Counted from the first letter of the stretch, positions 33,586-44,349 are shown. The stretch: DNA of 64,000 bases from Coprinopsis marcescibilis (GCA_004369085.1 ML210245.1:31045-95044), one strand, 5' to 3'. The notes: a model not told the origin generated them from the sequence alone. Numbers and translations: made by a program.

Positions 33586-35022
33586 ATGCAAACCAGCGAA
33601 ACATCCACTGCGAATGGCGATAGTAACGCGCTCGTCACCAAAAGAATCAACTTGTCCACGGTGAACCCCCAGAACGACAGTCCCCTTTACACCACCTTTC
33701 CGCCAGAAGTACGGCGCTACATCGTTTCCTATGTCCTATCCGCGTACGACGATACTAGTGAGCCATGGAGCTTTCAATCTTACTATCGACGCCCAGGATA
33801 CACTGGCGGGAAGCGGACTGAGGTTGCCGTACTGCGAACGTGCAAGCTGATGTACATCGAGTCGAGGGATCTGATATTTCAACCTGGGACTGGGAACGAA
33901 GAGGAGGCGTTTTGGTGGGGCGACCATGGGCGCAGGCCTCCGGATCACAGGCCTTCGGGGTTTGGTAACTGGATCTACAATCCCGATGTACTTCCGGACG
34001 GGGAAGTACTTGTCGATGAAGATGAGGAGGAGGAGTGGGATGACGGCAGCTTTGAGGATGACATGGAGGAAGCAGACATCCATGCAGGTCAAGGGGTTCA
34101 GGAAGTAGGGCTGGAGGGGGAGGCACAGGAGTTGGAGGCAGCTACGAGTACGATTTGGTACCCCGTCGACATCAGCACCCAAGGGCCCGCAGTGGCCTCA
34201 TCGCACCTTGATCTCAGCGCTGATCCCAGTTTCTGGGGACCATCTGCTCCTGCTGGGGCAGCTTTCGAGAGTACCGACTCCGATTCCAATGGCGGGTCAA
34301 CGGATGATGAGTCTGAGGACCCCCATGGTAACGCAGCCATCCCCAGTGAGCAAGGGGTCACATTCCCTGCCATCGATGCCGTGGTGCTGATTGGCCATTA
34401 CACCCAGCAATTCTTCCACGATGGCCCCTTCCAGAGCAAACGCACAGCACGCTTTACCCAGAAACAATGGTCCATGATCAAAAAAGTCCATATCTTCCCT
34501 CAAATGTTCGCTGTCTGCAAAGAGAACTTCATCCAATTCTTCCATCGTGCTCCTTCCCTGAGGCCCAGTACAGTTCACGTTACAATTCGCTACACAGATT
34601 GGTGGTGGTGGGAGAACGACGCCCGACTCGACCTTACTATCCGCCCTTCGCTTCTCGAATATTACCTTCCAGAAAGTTGCAACACGTTCATCCTCGAGCT
34701 GGAAACAATAGAGTCGAAGAAGAAGGAGCTAGATGACCAGGTGAAGCGAGTTGTTGATGAAGAGGGCCTGTGGAGGTGGAAACGATTGGACGACGAATAC
34801 CTTGTGCTCGACCAGGAGAAAGGGGTGAAGGAGCGGGAATGGATGGGGCCGACCACTTTCTGGGGGCCAACTTATCCACATCACCCGCAAAACGAAGAGA
34901 TGAAGTACGTGGTAAAGGTCCTTACCTTCACAGCAAAGCCCACCGAGCAGAAAGAGTTGGCTCTGAAGTCGTTTGGGGAAATTTTGTGCATGAAGCAGCA
35001 TGTCCCCTCTTATAATTCTTAG
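33586..35022 (+). CDS. DUF7730-like protein, copy 1
   Basis: Single exon, 478 aa. The N-terminal part reads SPLYTTFPPEVRRYIVSYVL, then YYRRPGYTGGKRTEVAVLRT and CKLMYIESRDLIF, the pattern of a large fungal family of F-box-adjacent, DUF7730-type proteins that lack known catalytic function. An acidic insert (DEDEEEEWDDGSFEDDMEEAD) and a Ser/Asp-rich linker separate it from a conserved C-terminal half with QKQWSMIKKVHIFPQMFAV, IRYTDWWWWEND, and MKYVVKVLTFTAKPTEQ. No membrane span or signal peptide. The paralog at 37021 shares the whole layout but has a shorter linker. Confidence 0.72.
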   Translation: MQTSETSTANGDSNALVTKRINLSTVNPQNDSPLYTTFPPEVRRYIVSYVLSAYDDTSEPWSFQSYYRRPGYTGGKRTEVAVLRTCKLMYIESRDLIFQPGTGNEEEAFWWGDHGRRPPDHRPSGFGNWIYNPDVLPDGEVLVDEDEEEEWDDGSFEDDMEEADIHAGQGVQEVGLEGEAQELEAATSTIWYPVDISTQGPAVASSHLDLSADPSFWGPSAPAGAAFESTDSDSNGGSTDDESEDPHGNAAIPSEQGVTFPAIDAVVLIGHYTQQFFHDGPFQSKRTARFTQKQWSMIKKVHIFPQMFAVCKENFIQFFHRAPSLRPSTVHVTIRYTDWWWWENDARLDLTIRPSLLEYYLPESCNTFILELETIESKKKELDDQVKRVVDEEGLWRWKRLDDEYLVLDQEKGVKEREWMGPTTFWGPTYPHHPQNEEMKYVVKVLTFTAKPTEQKELALKSFGEILCMKQHVPSYNS

Positions 35023-36381
35023 AAAATATGAATACATAATAGTAGTTGTTTATGCGCTGATTATGTTCAAAGTTTGGGAATAGGGCCCGATGGTGGCAGG
35101 ATGGTGGTTTAAATGCCTAACAAGCTCTCCGAGTCGCATCGGCAATACCATTCAGACCATCGGCGTCGGGCGCATCCAAGGGTGGCCTCCATTTTAGGGA
35201 AGTCGGCTGATCACGATCATTGATGCGCGTAATGGGGCAACCCGGGACGCAAATGTGTGTCGGCGGGTCCGTGCGCAACTCTCAGTGTACTGCCACCTGT
35301 TTGAACTTTTCAATCACCCTTTGTTTCCTTACCGTCATGTTCAGTCAGGTTTTGTCCTGATTCACGAAGAAATGTCGCAATACATATCCATGAAGTCGAC
35401 CAAAATCAACTATCGTCTATTCGGCGGGTTCTGAAACCAGTTCACGCGAACTCGTCACAGAATGAACAGGTACTTTTGGTCGTGCCTCGTTGGTCCTGAT
35501 GCACACTAGTTGGAACTATGGCCATATTTCAGCTGGAGCTTCAAACCTCAACTGCCGCTTGTCTCGTGTTATCGCTTTCACCCCCCCCTCGAAACCGGTT
35601 CAGCCCTATTTTTCGTTCATCACAAATGCTCGATGGGCGGTGTTGTATCCCCAATTTGTTCTGTTAGTTGGTATTGGGTTCCTGGTTCATACTGCGGGAG
35701 TGCCTTTCTCTTCGGAACCTTCAAAGTGATTCCTAAGGTATGTCGTATTTGCTTCACCCTGGTCCAGTCGCTGATTCTGTCAATGCTACAGTTTAACCAC
35801 TTCCATCGGAATTGATATCATTGCCGCTCAACCATCATATCCAACAGACCCTTAATGGGTTGACCTCGAGTTCTTGCCATTCCTCCGCCTTTTATCAGGA
35901 AACACGCTCGGATAGCATTGGTTCTGAAGCGGCTCGGCATTGTTGTCGAGCCGGTGCCTAATAGGCCGCGTGTATACTATTATTGCACAGCCAAACTGGG
36001 GCGGGATGACTGACACAGCGCCCGATTCGATTGTGGGATATGTTTCTAGGCTTTTCAGCGCGTTTTCGAGTGCACCATGACGTGAGTGGGACAGGAACGT
36101 ACCAACCACCAACTCTCACCATTCCCCTTCACGCCGCCGCATCACTTGCCTCGTCGTTGTCTGGTCGGGTATTGTCTGTTCGCAAATGCTTCTCCGATTT
36201 CCATTTAATCTTGCACATCTCCCTTTGGCTGGTTGCTGTAGCGCCGAACTCCACGCACGCGGCGATATGAGACCAGGACGCCGGTCGTCAATGGGTCGTT
36301 AGCGTCAGATTTGAACGCGTCAGCGACGAAATTTGGATACGGACAATGTTGTTGAGTCATCTTTTCGTTTCCCTGAAGAGC
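35023..36381. other. intergenic region
   Basis: 1.36 kb between the first DUF7730-like copy and the inverted-repeat element. Short frames only; nothing supported. Confidence 0.5.
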
Positions 36382-36867
36382 TATGGTGCAGGTCACGTAG
36401 AGGCCGCTACTTTGGAACAACGGCCAAATCGGCCGGGGAAAAAATTCAATTTTTAATCAATTTTTTTTTGCTGATTTTTGACCATCAAACACGGATTTTG
36501 GAACGCGATTTCAACGTTTTCGCAAGGTTTTCAGCCTGTGACAGGCTAGATTATGCATTCTCTGCATCTTCGTTCCAAAGTTTCACTGTGAACTCAATTT
36601 TGTTGAGTACTTCTGGGGTCAGTAAAGAGGTATCTTCGTGAAAGTTGTGATNNNNNNNNNNNNNNNNNNNNNNNNNATCTGATGGCCAAATCGGTGAGGG
36701 GCAAAAATTCTGCTCCTTCAGTTTTGAGAATTTCGACAAACCGTCTAACAGAAGTGTGCGCCCGGCCAATTCCTTCATTTCTGTTAGACGAATAAGGGAT
36801 TGGGTTTTATCCCATGTCCCCATCACGCTTGTTCCAAAGTAGCGGTCTCTAAGTGACCTGCACCATA
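36382..36867. mobile_element. inverted-repeat element containing the assembly gap (MITE or foldback-like)
   Basis: A 39-bp arm at 36382-36420 (starting TATGGTGCAGGTCAC) is repeated in inverted orientation at 36829-36867 with only two mismatches. The body also holds a direct repeat of GGCCAAATCGG on either side of the gap. A minus-strand frame across the element (36889-36551, interrupted by N) contains a protein-like stretch (HEDTSLLTPEVLNKIEFTV) that could be captured or transposon-encoded coding sequence. Flanks show a possible short imperfect target duplication (CTGAAGAG / CCGAAGAT). True size is unknown because of the gap; internal repeats probably caused the assembly failure. Confidence 0.55.
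36652..36676. other. assembly gap (25 N)
   Basis: Run of undetermined bases inside the inverted-repeat element. Its real length is unknown. Confidence 0.99.
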
Positions 36868-37020
36868 GTCCGAAGATCTTACACATCATGGCGATGAAAC
36901 ATGATGCGAGTCATATTCCGAGAATTCAATGCACAGCACATTGTCAGATAAAATGGCTCATTCAGACTTGACCAGCCGCTCATTCAATCCCACTTCACTC
37001 CCAACCTCAGATACCGCCAC

Positions 37021-38274
37021 ATGTCGACCAATAATCCGCCAACTCACAAGGACAGCAATGCGGCCGCTCTCGACGCGATCAGCTTTTCCGCAATGAACCC
37101 ACAGAGCGCCTGTCCCCTTTACATCAGCTTTCCTCCCGAAATACGTCGGTACATCTTTTCATATGCCTTATCCGCCTATGAGGACCTCGACGCGCCATGG
37201 GATGCTCAATCTTACTACCGCCGTCCAGGATATACTTGCAGGAAGCGGACAGATGTCGCAGTTCTGCGTACCTGCAAGCTCGTGTACGTCGAAGCGAGGG
37301 ATTTGATTTTTCAAGCAGGGACTGGGAATGACGAGGAGGCGTTTTGGTGGGGGGATTTCTCGCGTAGACCTCCAGAAAACAGGCCACCAGACCACCTAAT
37401 GATGGATGACGATGATGGGGATGATGACGAGTGGGACGAAGAGGGTTTTGAGGACGACTGGGAAGAGGAAGGGGGCAGAGACTATATTATGGGAGGAGAT
37501 TTACAGAGCTCGCATCAATATGCATCAGTCGAGCCGAATGATGGGCCTGTCCCCGGGGGTGTTGACGAAGCTGTTGTCCCGGACGCAAATCCAACCCATC
37601 AAGTTGGTGAAAATACATCCGAGTCCGCAACGAAACTCATCATCCAGCACTACATCAACAAATTCTTCCACGATAGCCCGTTTCAGAGCCACCGCACAGT
37701 GCACTTCTCCAGGGCGCAGTGGTCGCGCATCAAGAAGATCCGCATTTTCCCCCAGATGTACACCCTCTCGAAAGAGAATATTACTCAGTTCTTCCATCGA
37801 ATTCCCTGCCTCAGGCCCGAGACGGTCCACATTACAATCCGCTACACGGACTGGTGGTGGTGGGAGAATGACACCGCGCTCGACCTTACTATTCGCCCTT
37901 CCCTTGTCGACTATTACTTGCCAGAAAGCTGCAACACGCTCATCCTTGAGCTGGAAACAATAGATTCGAAGAGGAAAGATCTTGATGAACAGGTGAAGCG
38001 AGTGATCGACGAGAAAGCTCTGTGGCGGTGGAAGAGATTGGATGACGAGTACCTCATGCTTGACCAGGAGAAAGGGATCAAGGAGTGGGAATGGATGGGA
38101 CCGACCACTATAGGGGGTGAAACCTTTAATCACCATCCGAAAGCCGAAGAGATGAAGTATGTGGTCAAGATTCTGACCTTCACGGCGAAGCCAACAGAAG
38201 CCAAAGATCTGGCGTCGAAGTCTTTCGGAGACGTCTTCTGTATGAAGAGTCATGTTCCTTTCCACTCTTCTTAG
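37021..38274 (+). CDS. DUF7730-like protein, copy 2
   Basis: Single exon, 417 aa, paralog of the gene at 33586. Shared blocks include LYISFPPEIRRYIFSYALSA, YYRRPGYTCRKRTDVAVLRT, CKLVYVEARDLIFQAGTGN, FHDSPFQSHRTVHFSRAQW and IRYTDWWWWENDTALDL. The acidic linker (DDDDGDDDEWDEEGFEDDWE) is retained although the following spacer is shorter and diverged. The pair are same-strand neighbours separated by 2 kb that includes the inverted-repeat element, so they arose by tandem duplication. A 246-codon frame on the opposite strand is a shadow of the conserved half. Confidence 0.72.
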   Translation: MSTNNPPTHKDSNAAALDAISFSAMNPQSACPLYISFPPEIRRYIFSYALSAYEDLDAPWDAQSYYRRPGYTCRKRTDVAVLRTCKLVYVEARDLIFQAGTGNDEEAFWWGDFSRRPPENRPPDHLMMDDDDGDDDEWDEEGFEDDWEEEGGRDYIMGGDLQSSHQYASVEPNDGPVPGGVDEAVVPDANPTHQVGENTSESATKLIIQHYINKFFHDSPFQSHRTVHFSRAQWSRIKKIRIFPQMYTLSKENITQFFHRIPCLRPETVHITIRYTDWWWWENDTALDLTIRPSLVDYYLPESCNTLILELETIDSKRKDLDEQVKRVIDEKALWRWKRLDDEYLMLDQEKGIKEWEWMGPTTIGGETFNHHPKAEEMKYVVKILTFTAKPTEAKDLASKSFGDVFCMKSHVPFHSS

Positions 38275-38714
38275 CCGCCAATGTGTGGTGCTTGCTTAAT
38301 TCAAGTTACAGTACGTGAGCAACATGTCAATTATTAATCGTAGCTGCTGTGACTTTCTGGTAAGCAAGAGGTTATCTGAAATTGAGGGGACTTTGTAAAC
38401 AGTGGCCTCATCCCTGTTTTTGTGCGACCTGACCTCCCAACCGAGCCAATGGTTAGGCGGCATATTAGAGTATCCAGCAGGAATGGGCAATGTCAGTCGT
38501 GATAATGTAGATTGGCGATCATCAGCCCAGGCCCCACATCGATTCTTTCCATCGACTTAAATTTAATACTTGCAGAATTAAATAGGAAGATCAGATTCTC
38601 AGTGACTGGACTGTGACGTCGCTTTGTTTCGATCCCTTATCGATACTATATACATGATTCGAGTCCATAACTTTAAAGCCATGCATCAATGGTGCGACAG
38701 TCAAAGATAATACG
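38275..38714. other. convergent intergenic region
   Basis: 440 bp between two convergent genes; presumably both 3' UTRs. Nothing else seen. Confidence 0.5.
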
Positions 38715-39965
38715 TTATTCGAGTTGGAATTCTTCCCCGAAGTACTTCTGGATCAACTCTGCTGTCGATTTCACCCCAGATTTGTGACCTTCAAGCACTC
38801 TGACGGTATCTTTCCGTCTTGTGACCTCTCCACAACATGAACAAGTAAATATATCCTTCAACGAACTCTTTTTCGAACTCGGCCCGGCCAGTACCACATG
38901 CTGCGTCGTATTATGCGGCGGACCCCACCCATCTGTTTCGATCGTTAGCTGATGGCACCATATCGAGGAGAGCGCTGTACGAGTAGACGCTTCAGCTCGG
39001 CCGACATCACTTGTTGATTGCTGGATTGAGACCTGGGACTCGGGGGACAATGCGATCCCACACGGACAGAAGAATTGGTCTGAGTCCGAGAATGGGATTA
39101 AGGGAGTATTGCTGGTGCAGAAGCCGCATTTTATGCTGTCCAATCTGAAGCTGCCAGGCTGAGGCGAGACACTCTGACGTGCCGAGTCCCTGACTGCCAG
39201 AACCAGTGCAGTAACCTTCCATCCCAATGGCTCAAGCTCCTCGACGGATGCAGACGAGCTCGCCAGTTTTGCGATACCCTGCTCCATCCATTGAAGAACC
39301 TTGTACGCTTGCGCTAGCTGAACTTTTTCGGCCGCTGGAGCTGCTTGTGTGACTACTGAGAGCTTAGCGATTGCGTACTGCCGTATCTGCATGCATCCAC
39401 CGTTGTGAGACATCGTTCCAAGCATACGAGTAAGGTTGACAAACCAGAGTCATTCGCCAGAGCGTGGACAGTTTCAGAACGCCGATCCACTGATCCTGGT
39501 TGAGGTCAATGAGATTGTCGTTGCCAATCGAGTACGTCTGACTAGGAAAAGGAGTAGTCCATTATTCAACGGTAGCGGGAGCTATACTAGTTCGAGACTT
39601 ACATTGGGTACATAACCTTCAGAAGAGCTTCGAAATCTTGCTTGGCGTATCCAAAGAGATGAATGGCATTCTCCTTGCTGCGTCCGTCGTGGACAACAGC
39701 CTCTCCTTCGTTGACTGATGCCGGGGCGAGAAATTCCGCAACGAACTTTGAGTGCGGAAAGGCCGTAAATCCACGACGAGGAACGCAGAAGAACTCGTTT
39801 TCAACCTGCAAGATGTAAGATGGAAAGCGCGTTCGTTTCCGGCTCATGATGAATGAGTTTGATATGAAAGAATGATATGTGTCGAACCTTCAGCCAGATA
39901 TTCTCCCAACAGAAGAGGTCATTCAGGCGAGGACTTTCGCTACCAGGAGTGGATGAGTCTGCCAT
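38715..39965 (-). CDS. BTB/POZ-domain protein with C-terminal cysteine pairs (4 exons)
   Basis: Exons 39965-39888, 39805-39603, 39541-39445 and 39386-38715 give 349 aa, all junctions GT-AG in phase. The fungal BTB fold is recognisable: FCWENIWLKVENEFFCVPRR, FTAFPHSKFVAEFL, IHLFGYAKQDFEALLKVMYP, and QDQWIGVLKLSTLWRM followed by IRQYAIAKL. The C-terminal half has CGFC ... CPCG and CSCCG, possibly a zinc ribbon. BTB proteins mediate dimerisation and often link to Cullin-3 ubiquitin ligases; no second known domain confirms that here. The ATG at 39965 is preferred over one at 39847, because the latter lies within intron 1, which ends CTTGCAG. Confidence 0.8.
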
Positions 39966-40626
39966 ATACCGGACGGTGTTCTCCTATATCGTGGAGGATG
40001 CAACAGCAAGGTTTTATCGCTCTTGTGGGTCCGCACAGCTGATAAGCATCAGTGGTTCCCACGAGGTGGGTCACATGAAGTAGGCGCCCGTGCGGCGTGC
40101 ACATACGCGAAAGAATGCGAGGAACTCATAAAACGTGGTCTCAACAGTTGGGACGATTATGGTCAGCTGCGAGGAAGACATCTAATGACGTATTACCACC
40201 AAGAAATCACAGGGAGCATTTAGACGGAATGCATCTTACTTCCTTGTGTAGTTTTTAAGAGTATATAGATTGCTAAGAGGGAATACGCTCAACAAGCATT
40301 CCTAAAAGTAGACTGCACAGATTAGCAATGAGCTTAGCATAAAGTCTCTGGAGGGTCGTTGTTCAGTCAGTGTAACAATCGTACAACAGCTGGCGGAAGA
40401 TCATTCTGGGACTTGAGCAACCACTCAGACACTTTCAGCGCTGTATGCGCCTGGACAGGGTGTACGTCTATCTCAGCGCTTTTGTGCATAAAAATCTTGG
40501 ACTCCGACGAGCCCTATCTCGGATCTGGCCATGAGGTTTATACAGACGACCAGAGTGAGTCCAGTCTCAGCAAAATAACAGACCAACGGTATCCGCACAT
40601 ACAGCGGTAGTACTAGTACTTGATTG
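39966..40626. other. intergenic region
   Basis: Upstream region of the BTB gene and flank of the tRNA-Glu gene; no supported coding sequence. Confidence 0.5.
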
Positions 40627-40714
40627 TCCGGGAACGAGGAATCGAACCCCGATCTACCGCGATTCTCGGCTGAAGCTTGAGAGGCGGACATGCTGACCTT
40701 TACACCATTCCCGA
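40627..40714 (-). tRNA. tRNA-Glu (anticodon CTC) with an intron
   Basis: On the minus strand the acceptor stem TCGGGAA pairs with TTCCCGG. The D arm is TGGTGTAAAGGTCAGCA, as usual for eukaryotic tRNA-Glu. The anticodon loop CTCTCAA (anticodon CTC after the invariant T) is preceded by CCGC, whose partner GCGG lies about 16 nt further on, so a short intron follows position 37. The T arm CGGGG-TTCGATT-CCTCG is intact and serves as B box. Nearby copies of the A and B boxes (41058, 45774, 45904) are related but decayed. Confidence 0.8.
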
Positions 40715-41057
40715 GTACAGAAAACGCCCACAAAGCTCCAAATCGATGAAGTGTATAAACGTAAACTCGTGACCAATTATGCATGCGATGACATCGGAGG
40801 TGAGTTAGCACTCCGTAGATGTGGTATACACTGGTATACATGCGCCCTTGGTAGTTGTGTTGTCTGTTATTGAAGTCGAAGGTGGAGGCATTTTAAGCTG
40901 CAATAATAACAAAGGGCTCTGTTGTATAGTAGAAGGTCAGACCGTATCGCGCGATCGGGCGGGCGCTTGCCTGCGCTTGCTTACTCGGGATTGTTTGAGC
41001 TGGGTATACTACTCTGTAGTCTTAAGCTCACCAGAAAATGAGAAAGCGTTCCGGCTT

Positions 41058-41150
41058 TCGGGTATGGTGTAAAGGTAACACGCGCGGTGCTAACGGGCTG
41101 AATGCTTCAAGGGACTGGTCTGAGATCGGGGTTCGATTCCCTGTATTCGA
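41058..41150 (+). tRNA. tRNA-like sequence, probably a pseudogene
   Basis: Acceptor ends TCGGGTA and TATTCGA pair (two G-T wobbles); an A-box-like TGGTGTAAAGGTAACAC and B box GGTTCGATTCC are intact. The anticodon region does not fold well: the best reading, loop GTGCTAA (anticodon GCT) in a GCGCG/CGGGC stem with one mismatch, leaves a 28-nt stretch that is neither a normal intron nor a standard variable arm. Related to the tRNA-Glu at 40627 by its D and T arms. Confidence 0.4.
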
Positions 41151-41830
41151 ATCGTTCTTTGCTTCTATACGTCCGTATTGGTGTAAGGCCGCGCATCAGT
41201 GTCTGTTCTCTTTATTGTTTACCCTCGTCGTTCATATCGCACGCGAGTCAATAGACGTCGTTCCAAAGTCGTGTGTTTGTCGCTCTGTTCGAGTGAAGAC
41301 TACGGCGTTACAGTTGTAACTCAAATATGCTCTTGTGTATGCTGCCAAGCGAGTAATATACAGCGGGGCATCAGAGCTGAAAACATCCTGACACAGACTG
41401 TACTGTTAATGTGGCCTAGATCCCGCCTAGAGAAATATCCACAAGCTATTACTAATGACGTTGTGTGCGTCCATCGGCGCAAATGGCGAGGACGACCTTA
41501 TGCAGCATCTGTAATATATAGACGATGTGGCACTGCCCATAGACACCTTTATTCATTCTTTCATTCCGGATCCATTTGCCTCTCGACCAGGGCAGGGAGA
41601 GATGCAACCTCATCATGGGGTATTGAGCGGGGGCGATGACTCCGAAAGATGCCTAAGCACCCGCCATCACGATCAAACTTTGATGGAAACCAACCTGTGC
41701 GCTCAATGGCATAAATACGAAGCTGAAACTGCTTGTCATCACACCACCACCTCTTCCGCCTGATACCCTTCTAAGTAGTGCATCTACATACTCGCTACCA
41801 GAGTCCTACCACATTCTTTGATAACCTGCG
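41151..41830. other. intergenic region
   Basis: 680 bp upstream of the repeat-rich secreted protein. Short frames without motifs. Confidence 0.5.
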
Positions 41831-42814
41831 ATGCGTCTTACACCACAATACCTGCTTCTCGCGCTTCTCAGCGCCCGGGCGGTCGTCTCGATCGGGCTCG
41901 CGACCGATAACGAAGAGTTTGATGCACGTGCGGTGGGCGGCGCGTTCAGCTTTGACGGAGAGTCTGCTGTACGCGGATTTGACGGCCAAGAGGCACTAGA
42001 AGACCTCTCGGCGCGCGATCTGTACGATGCGGAAGAGGATCTGTTCAGCAGGGACTTTGACGACGAGGACAGTCTGCTCGGGCGTGACTTTGACTTTGGC
42101 GACGTCGAGGAGCTGGCGTCGCGTGATGAAGAAGAAGAAGTGTTGGGAAGGGAATTTAATGTTGATGAGCTCGCAGAGCAGATCGCGCGCGACTTCATTG
42201 AAGATGATGAGTTATTTGGGAGGGAAGTTGGGTTGAGCGAGGAGGCCCTGGATGTGTTGGGGAGAGAGTTCGACGAGGAGGACTTGTTCGGGAGGGACCT
42301 TGACGATGCCGTCGAGCAGTTCATGCGGGAGATGTCTGAGAACGAGGATCTGTTTGGACGCGATGTTGACGATGAAGATTTGCTTTCGAGGGAGCTCGAG
42401 GTTGACCAAGTGGAAGATGTCTCAGCGCGCGAGGAGGTTGAAGTTGAGGCCCGGACGGCCAGTGCCACCTCCAGCGCTGCTGCTGCTCCCACCGCTTCGG
42501 CCGGCACCACATCCACCAAGCCTCCCACCAGCCTATTCTTCGACAAGAGTAGGTTCAGCTGCAACTCTATTGAGAAGCTGATGATCACCTACAACAAAAC
42601 GCGGTTGTCCTACAAGCTCTGGTCAGCGAGGCACAAGCGTGCCAGGGGCGCAAAGAACTCGAAGAAGGAAGCTCTGGCGAAGACGAAGATGGCGGAGAGG
42701 AAAGAGTATATGAAGCGCATCGTTGGCGCGCTCTTGAGGCAGGGTAGGCCAAGTAGGAAGAGCGCGGCTGCGAGGAAGGATGCGTTGCTTGCTTTGAGGA
42801 AGAAGAAGAACTGA
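41831..42814 (+). CDS. secreted acidic repeat protein with a basic C-terminal tail
   Basis: Single exon, 327 aa. A signal peptide (MRLTPQYLLLALLSARAVVS) is followed by about 200 residues of imperfect acidic repeats, each ending in [GSA]-R-[DE] (for example LFSRDFDDED, LLGRDFDFGD, LFGREVGLSE, LFGRDLDDAV), roughly ten copies spaced 12-25 residues apart. An Ala/Ser/Thr-rich linker leads to a strongly basic tail (RHKRARGAKNSKK, RQGRPSRKSAAARK). Similar acidic-repeat secreted proteins are known as lineage-specific families in basidiomycetes. There are no dibasic sites between the repeats, so Kex2-type processing is not suggested; cleavage at the single Arg would be speculative. Role unknown; wall-associated or effector-like are options. 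Confidence 0.7.
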   Translation: MRLTPQYLLLALLSARAVVSIGLATDNEEFDARAVGGAFSFDGESAVRGFDGQEALEDLSARDLYDAEEDLFSRDFDDEDSLLGRDFDFGDVEELASRDEEEEVLGREFNVDELAEQIARDFIEDDELFGREVGLSEEALDVLGREFDEEDLFGRDLDDAVEQFMREMSENEDLFGRDVDDEDLLSRELEVDQVEDVSAREEVEVEARTASATSSAAAAPTASAGTTSTKPPTSLFFDKSRFSCNSIEKLMITYNKTRLSYKLWSARHKRARGAKNSKKEALAKTKMAERKEYMKRIVGALLRQGRPSRKSAAARKDALLALRKKKN

Positions 42815-43605
42815 GCAGTGAGGAGGGACGTTCAGTCGTGGTTAGTCGCTAATTTGTCTGTATTGCTCTATTATCATTATATTCCCTTTATCTAAGTCTC
42901 TTGTATGTATTTGTGACGCCCACCACTGTAATGACTATCTTTTCCCGGTCATCCTTAATTTGCTTTTATATGATCGGGAATCCATGGTAAATCGCGAGAA
43001 CTGGATATTAGTTCCACCTCCACCTTCGACTGTCAGAGTTTCTAATTGTGCTGTTAGCCTCCTCGGACTGGAATATTTTCTCTTGCACGGAGTGGCTAAA
43101 GAACATGTACCATTGCTCTAGTAGCGTAGCTTAAGGTCGTTATATGTGGAAGCTCGAGGTATGATGAGCAACGTTGTATCTACGGTCTCTGAAACTCTTG
43201 GAAAGAGGTTACAACCCCTCGAACCCTTTCAACGTTGTCTTTCGAGATAGCAACAAGAGAAGCCATGATTTGGTGACTCGGGTTAGACGATGCCAACTTG
43301 GAGTTGAGTAGCAACGCGTGACTACATAATCCTAAGCGACCAATCTGAGTCTTGTGAAACATTGCATTGGGGGCGATGATACACATGAGCCAAGATCTTT
43401 TGCATGAATCCTGTGCTAGGTTTAGTTTCCCATCGCATATTTGGTAACGAGATGGCCTGTCAGGTAGTTTATGGACCTGATATCATCTTGGCGTGCTCCT
43501 GGCATCGCATGTTTTGGTATCCTTGATGAGCGGGTACTTGGGTACTTAAATATGGACATGATGCTTTAAATGTGTGCCTCCGACATTCGGCAACACCCCA
43601 CCATC
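42815..43605. other. intergenic region with a duplicated promoter block
   Basis: About 790 bp. Sequences at 43401-43448 and 43505-43534 (TTTGGTATCCTTGATGAGCGGG) recur upstream of the next paralog (44509-44575 and 44636-44666), so the tandem duplication copied the promoter as well. Confidence 0.55.
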
Positions 43606-44349
43606 ATGCGAACTAAAAGGGCCAGTTTAATCTCTAAACTTATCATCACCGTCATTGCGCTGGGTGCGACGACGCGCGTGGGCGCACAGTACTACTCGGA
43701 ATCGGACGAAGCTCAAGCCCCTCTTCAACAACCTCTGGATTACGATGAAGTGTCCGGGACGAATGGCACCGGATTCGTGGGGGTATCTGAGTCTGGGGCT
43801 CGGGTACCTCTTGTTGACCTCAAGGTTCCACCGGTGCATAGAGTACCGGACGATTCTGATTCGGACGCCGAGTCATTAGTGCGTGGACTGTTCGAGGGTG
43901 ATGTGGGGTGGTACGACCGGGCTATGGAGGACGTCGATTCCAAGTTGGAGGTTGAAAGCTTGCTGTTTGTACGTCGGGAGGAAGAGTCGGTGGAGGAGTA
44001 TGTTGCGCGTGGATTGCAGTTTGTGGGACTTTCAGCTGGGGCTATGGAGAGTTATAGCTTTGACCCCGTGAGTGTATATGAGGAATTGGAAAGCGTGGAT
44101 AGCGGGGATGTGGAAGTGAATGAGGGGAGCTTGGTGGAGGTGTATACGATGTTCCTAAAATCTCGGATTGTATTGGACAGGTGGGAGAGGAGAAGAGAGG
44201 AAATTAGAGGGCAAGCGCGTGAGAGTGGCGGTAGGGAGAGCAGTGCTGATGAGGAGGAACTCAGAGAGGCTGAAGAGAAGAGCCAGCTGTGGACGACGCT
44301 GAGCAGGACGTACGGAAACTTGGTGTTGGGCGTTAATGGGCCTCTGTAG
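43606..44349 (+). CDS. secreted paralog pair, copy 1
   Basis: Single exon, 247 aa from ATG 43606; an in-frame ATG at 43570 would only add residues before the signal peptide. Signal peptide LISKLIITVIALGATTRVGA, then QYYSESDEAQAPLQQ. Conserved with the next gene: LLFVRREEESVEEYVARG, VSVYEELESVDSGDVEVNEG, MFLKSRIVLDRWERRREE and the C terminus LVLGVNGPL. Acidic overall with a charged amphipathic C-terminal half that may be helical; no cysteines to speak of, no known domain. Small, secreted, duplicated and of unknown function, it is an effector-type candidate, but nothing in the sequence proves that. Confidence 0.65.
   Translation: MRTKRASLISKLIITVIALGATTRVGAQYYSESDEAQAPLQQPLDYDEVSGTNGTGFVGVSESGARVPLVDLKVPPVHRVPDDSDSDAESLVRGLFEGDVGWYDRAMEDVDSKLEVESLLFVRREEESVEEYVARGLQFVGLSAGAMESYSFDPVSVYEELESVDSGDVEVNEGSLVEVYTMFLKSRIVLDRWERRREEIRGQARESGGRESSADEEELREAEEKSQLWTTLSRTYGNLVLGVNGPL

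Noticed and set aside
37525..38265. 246-codon minus-strand frame
   Set aside because: Antisense shadow of the conserved half of the second DUF7730-like gene.
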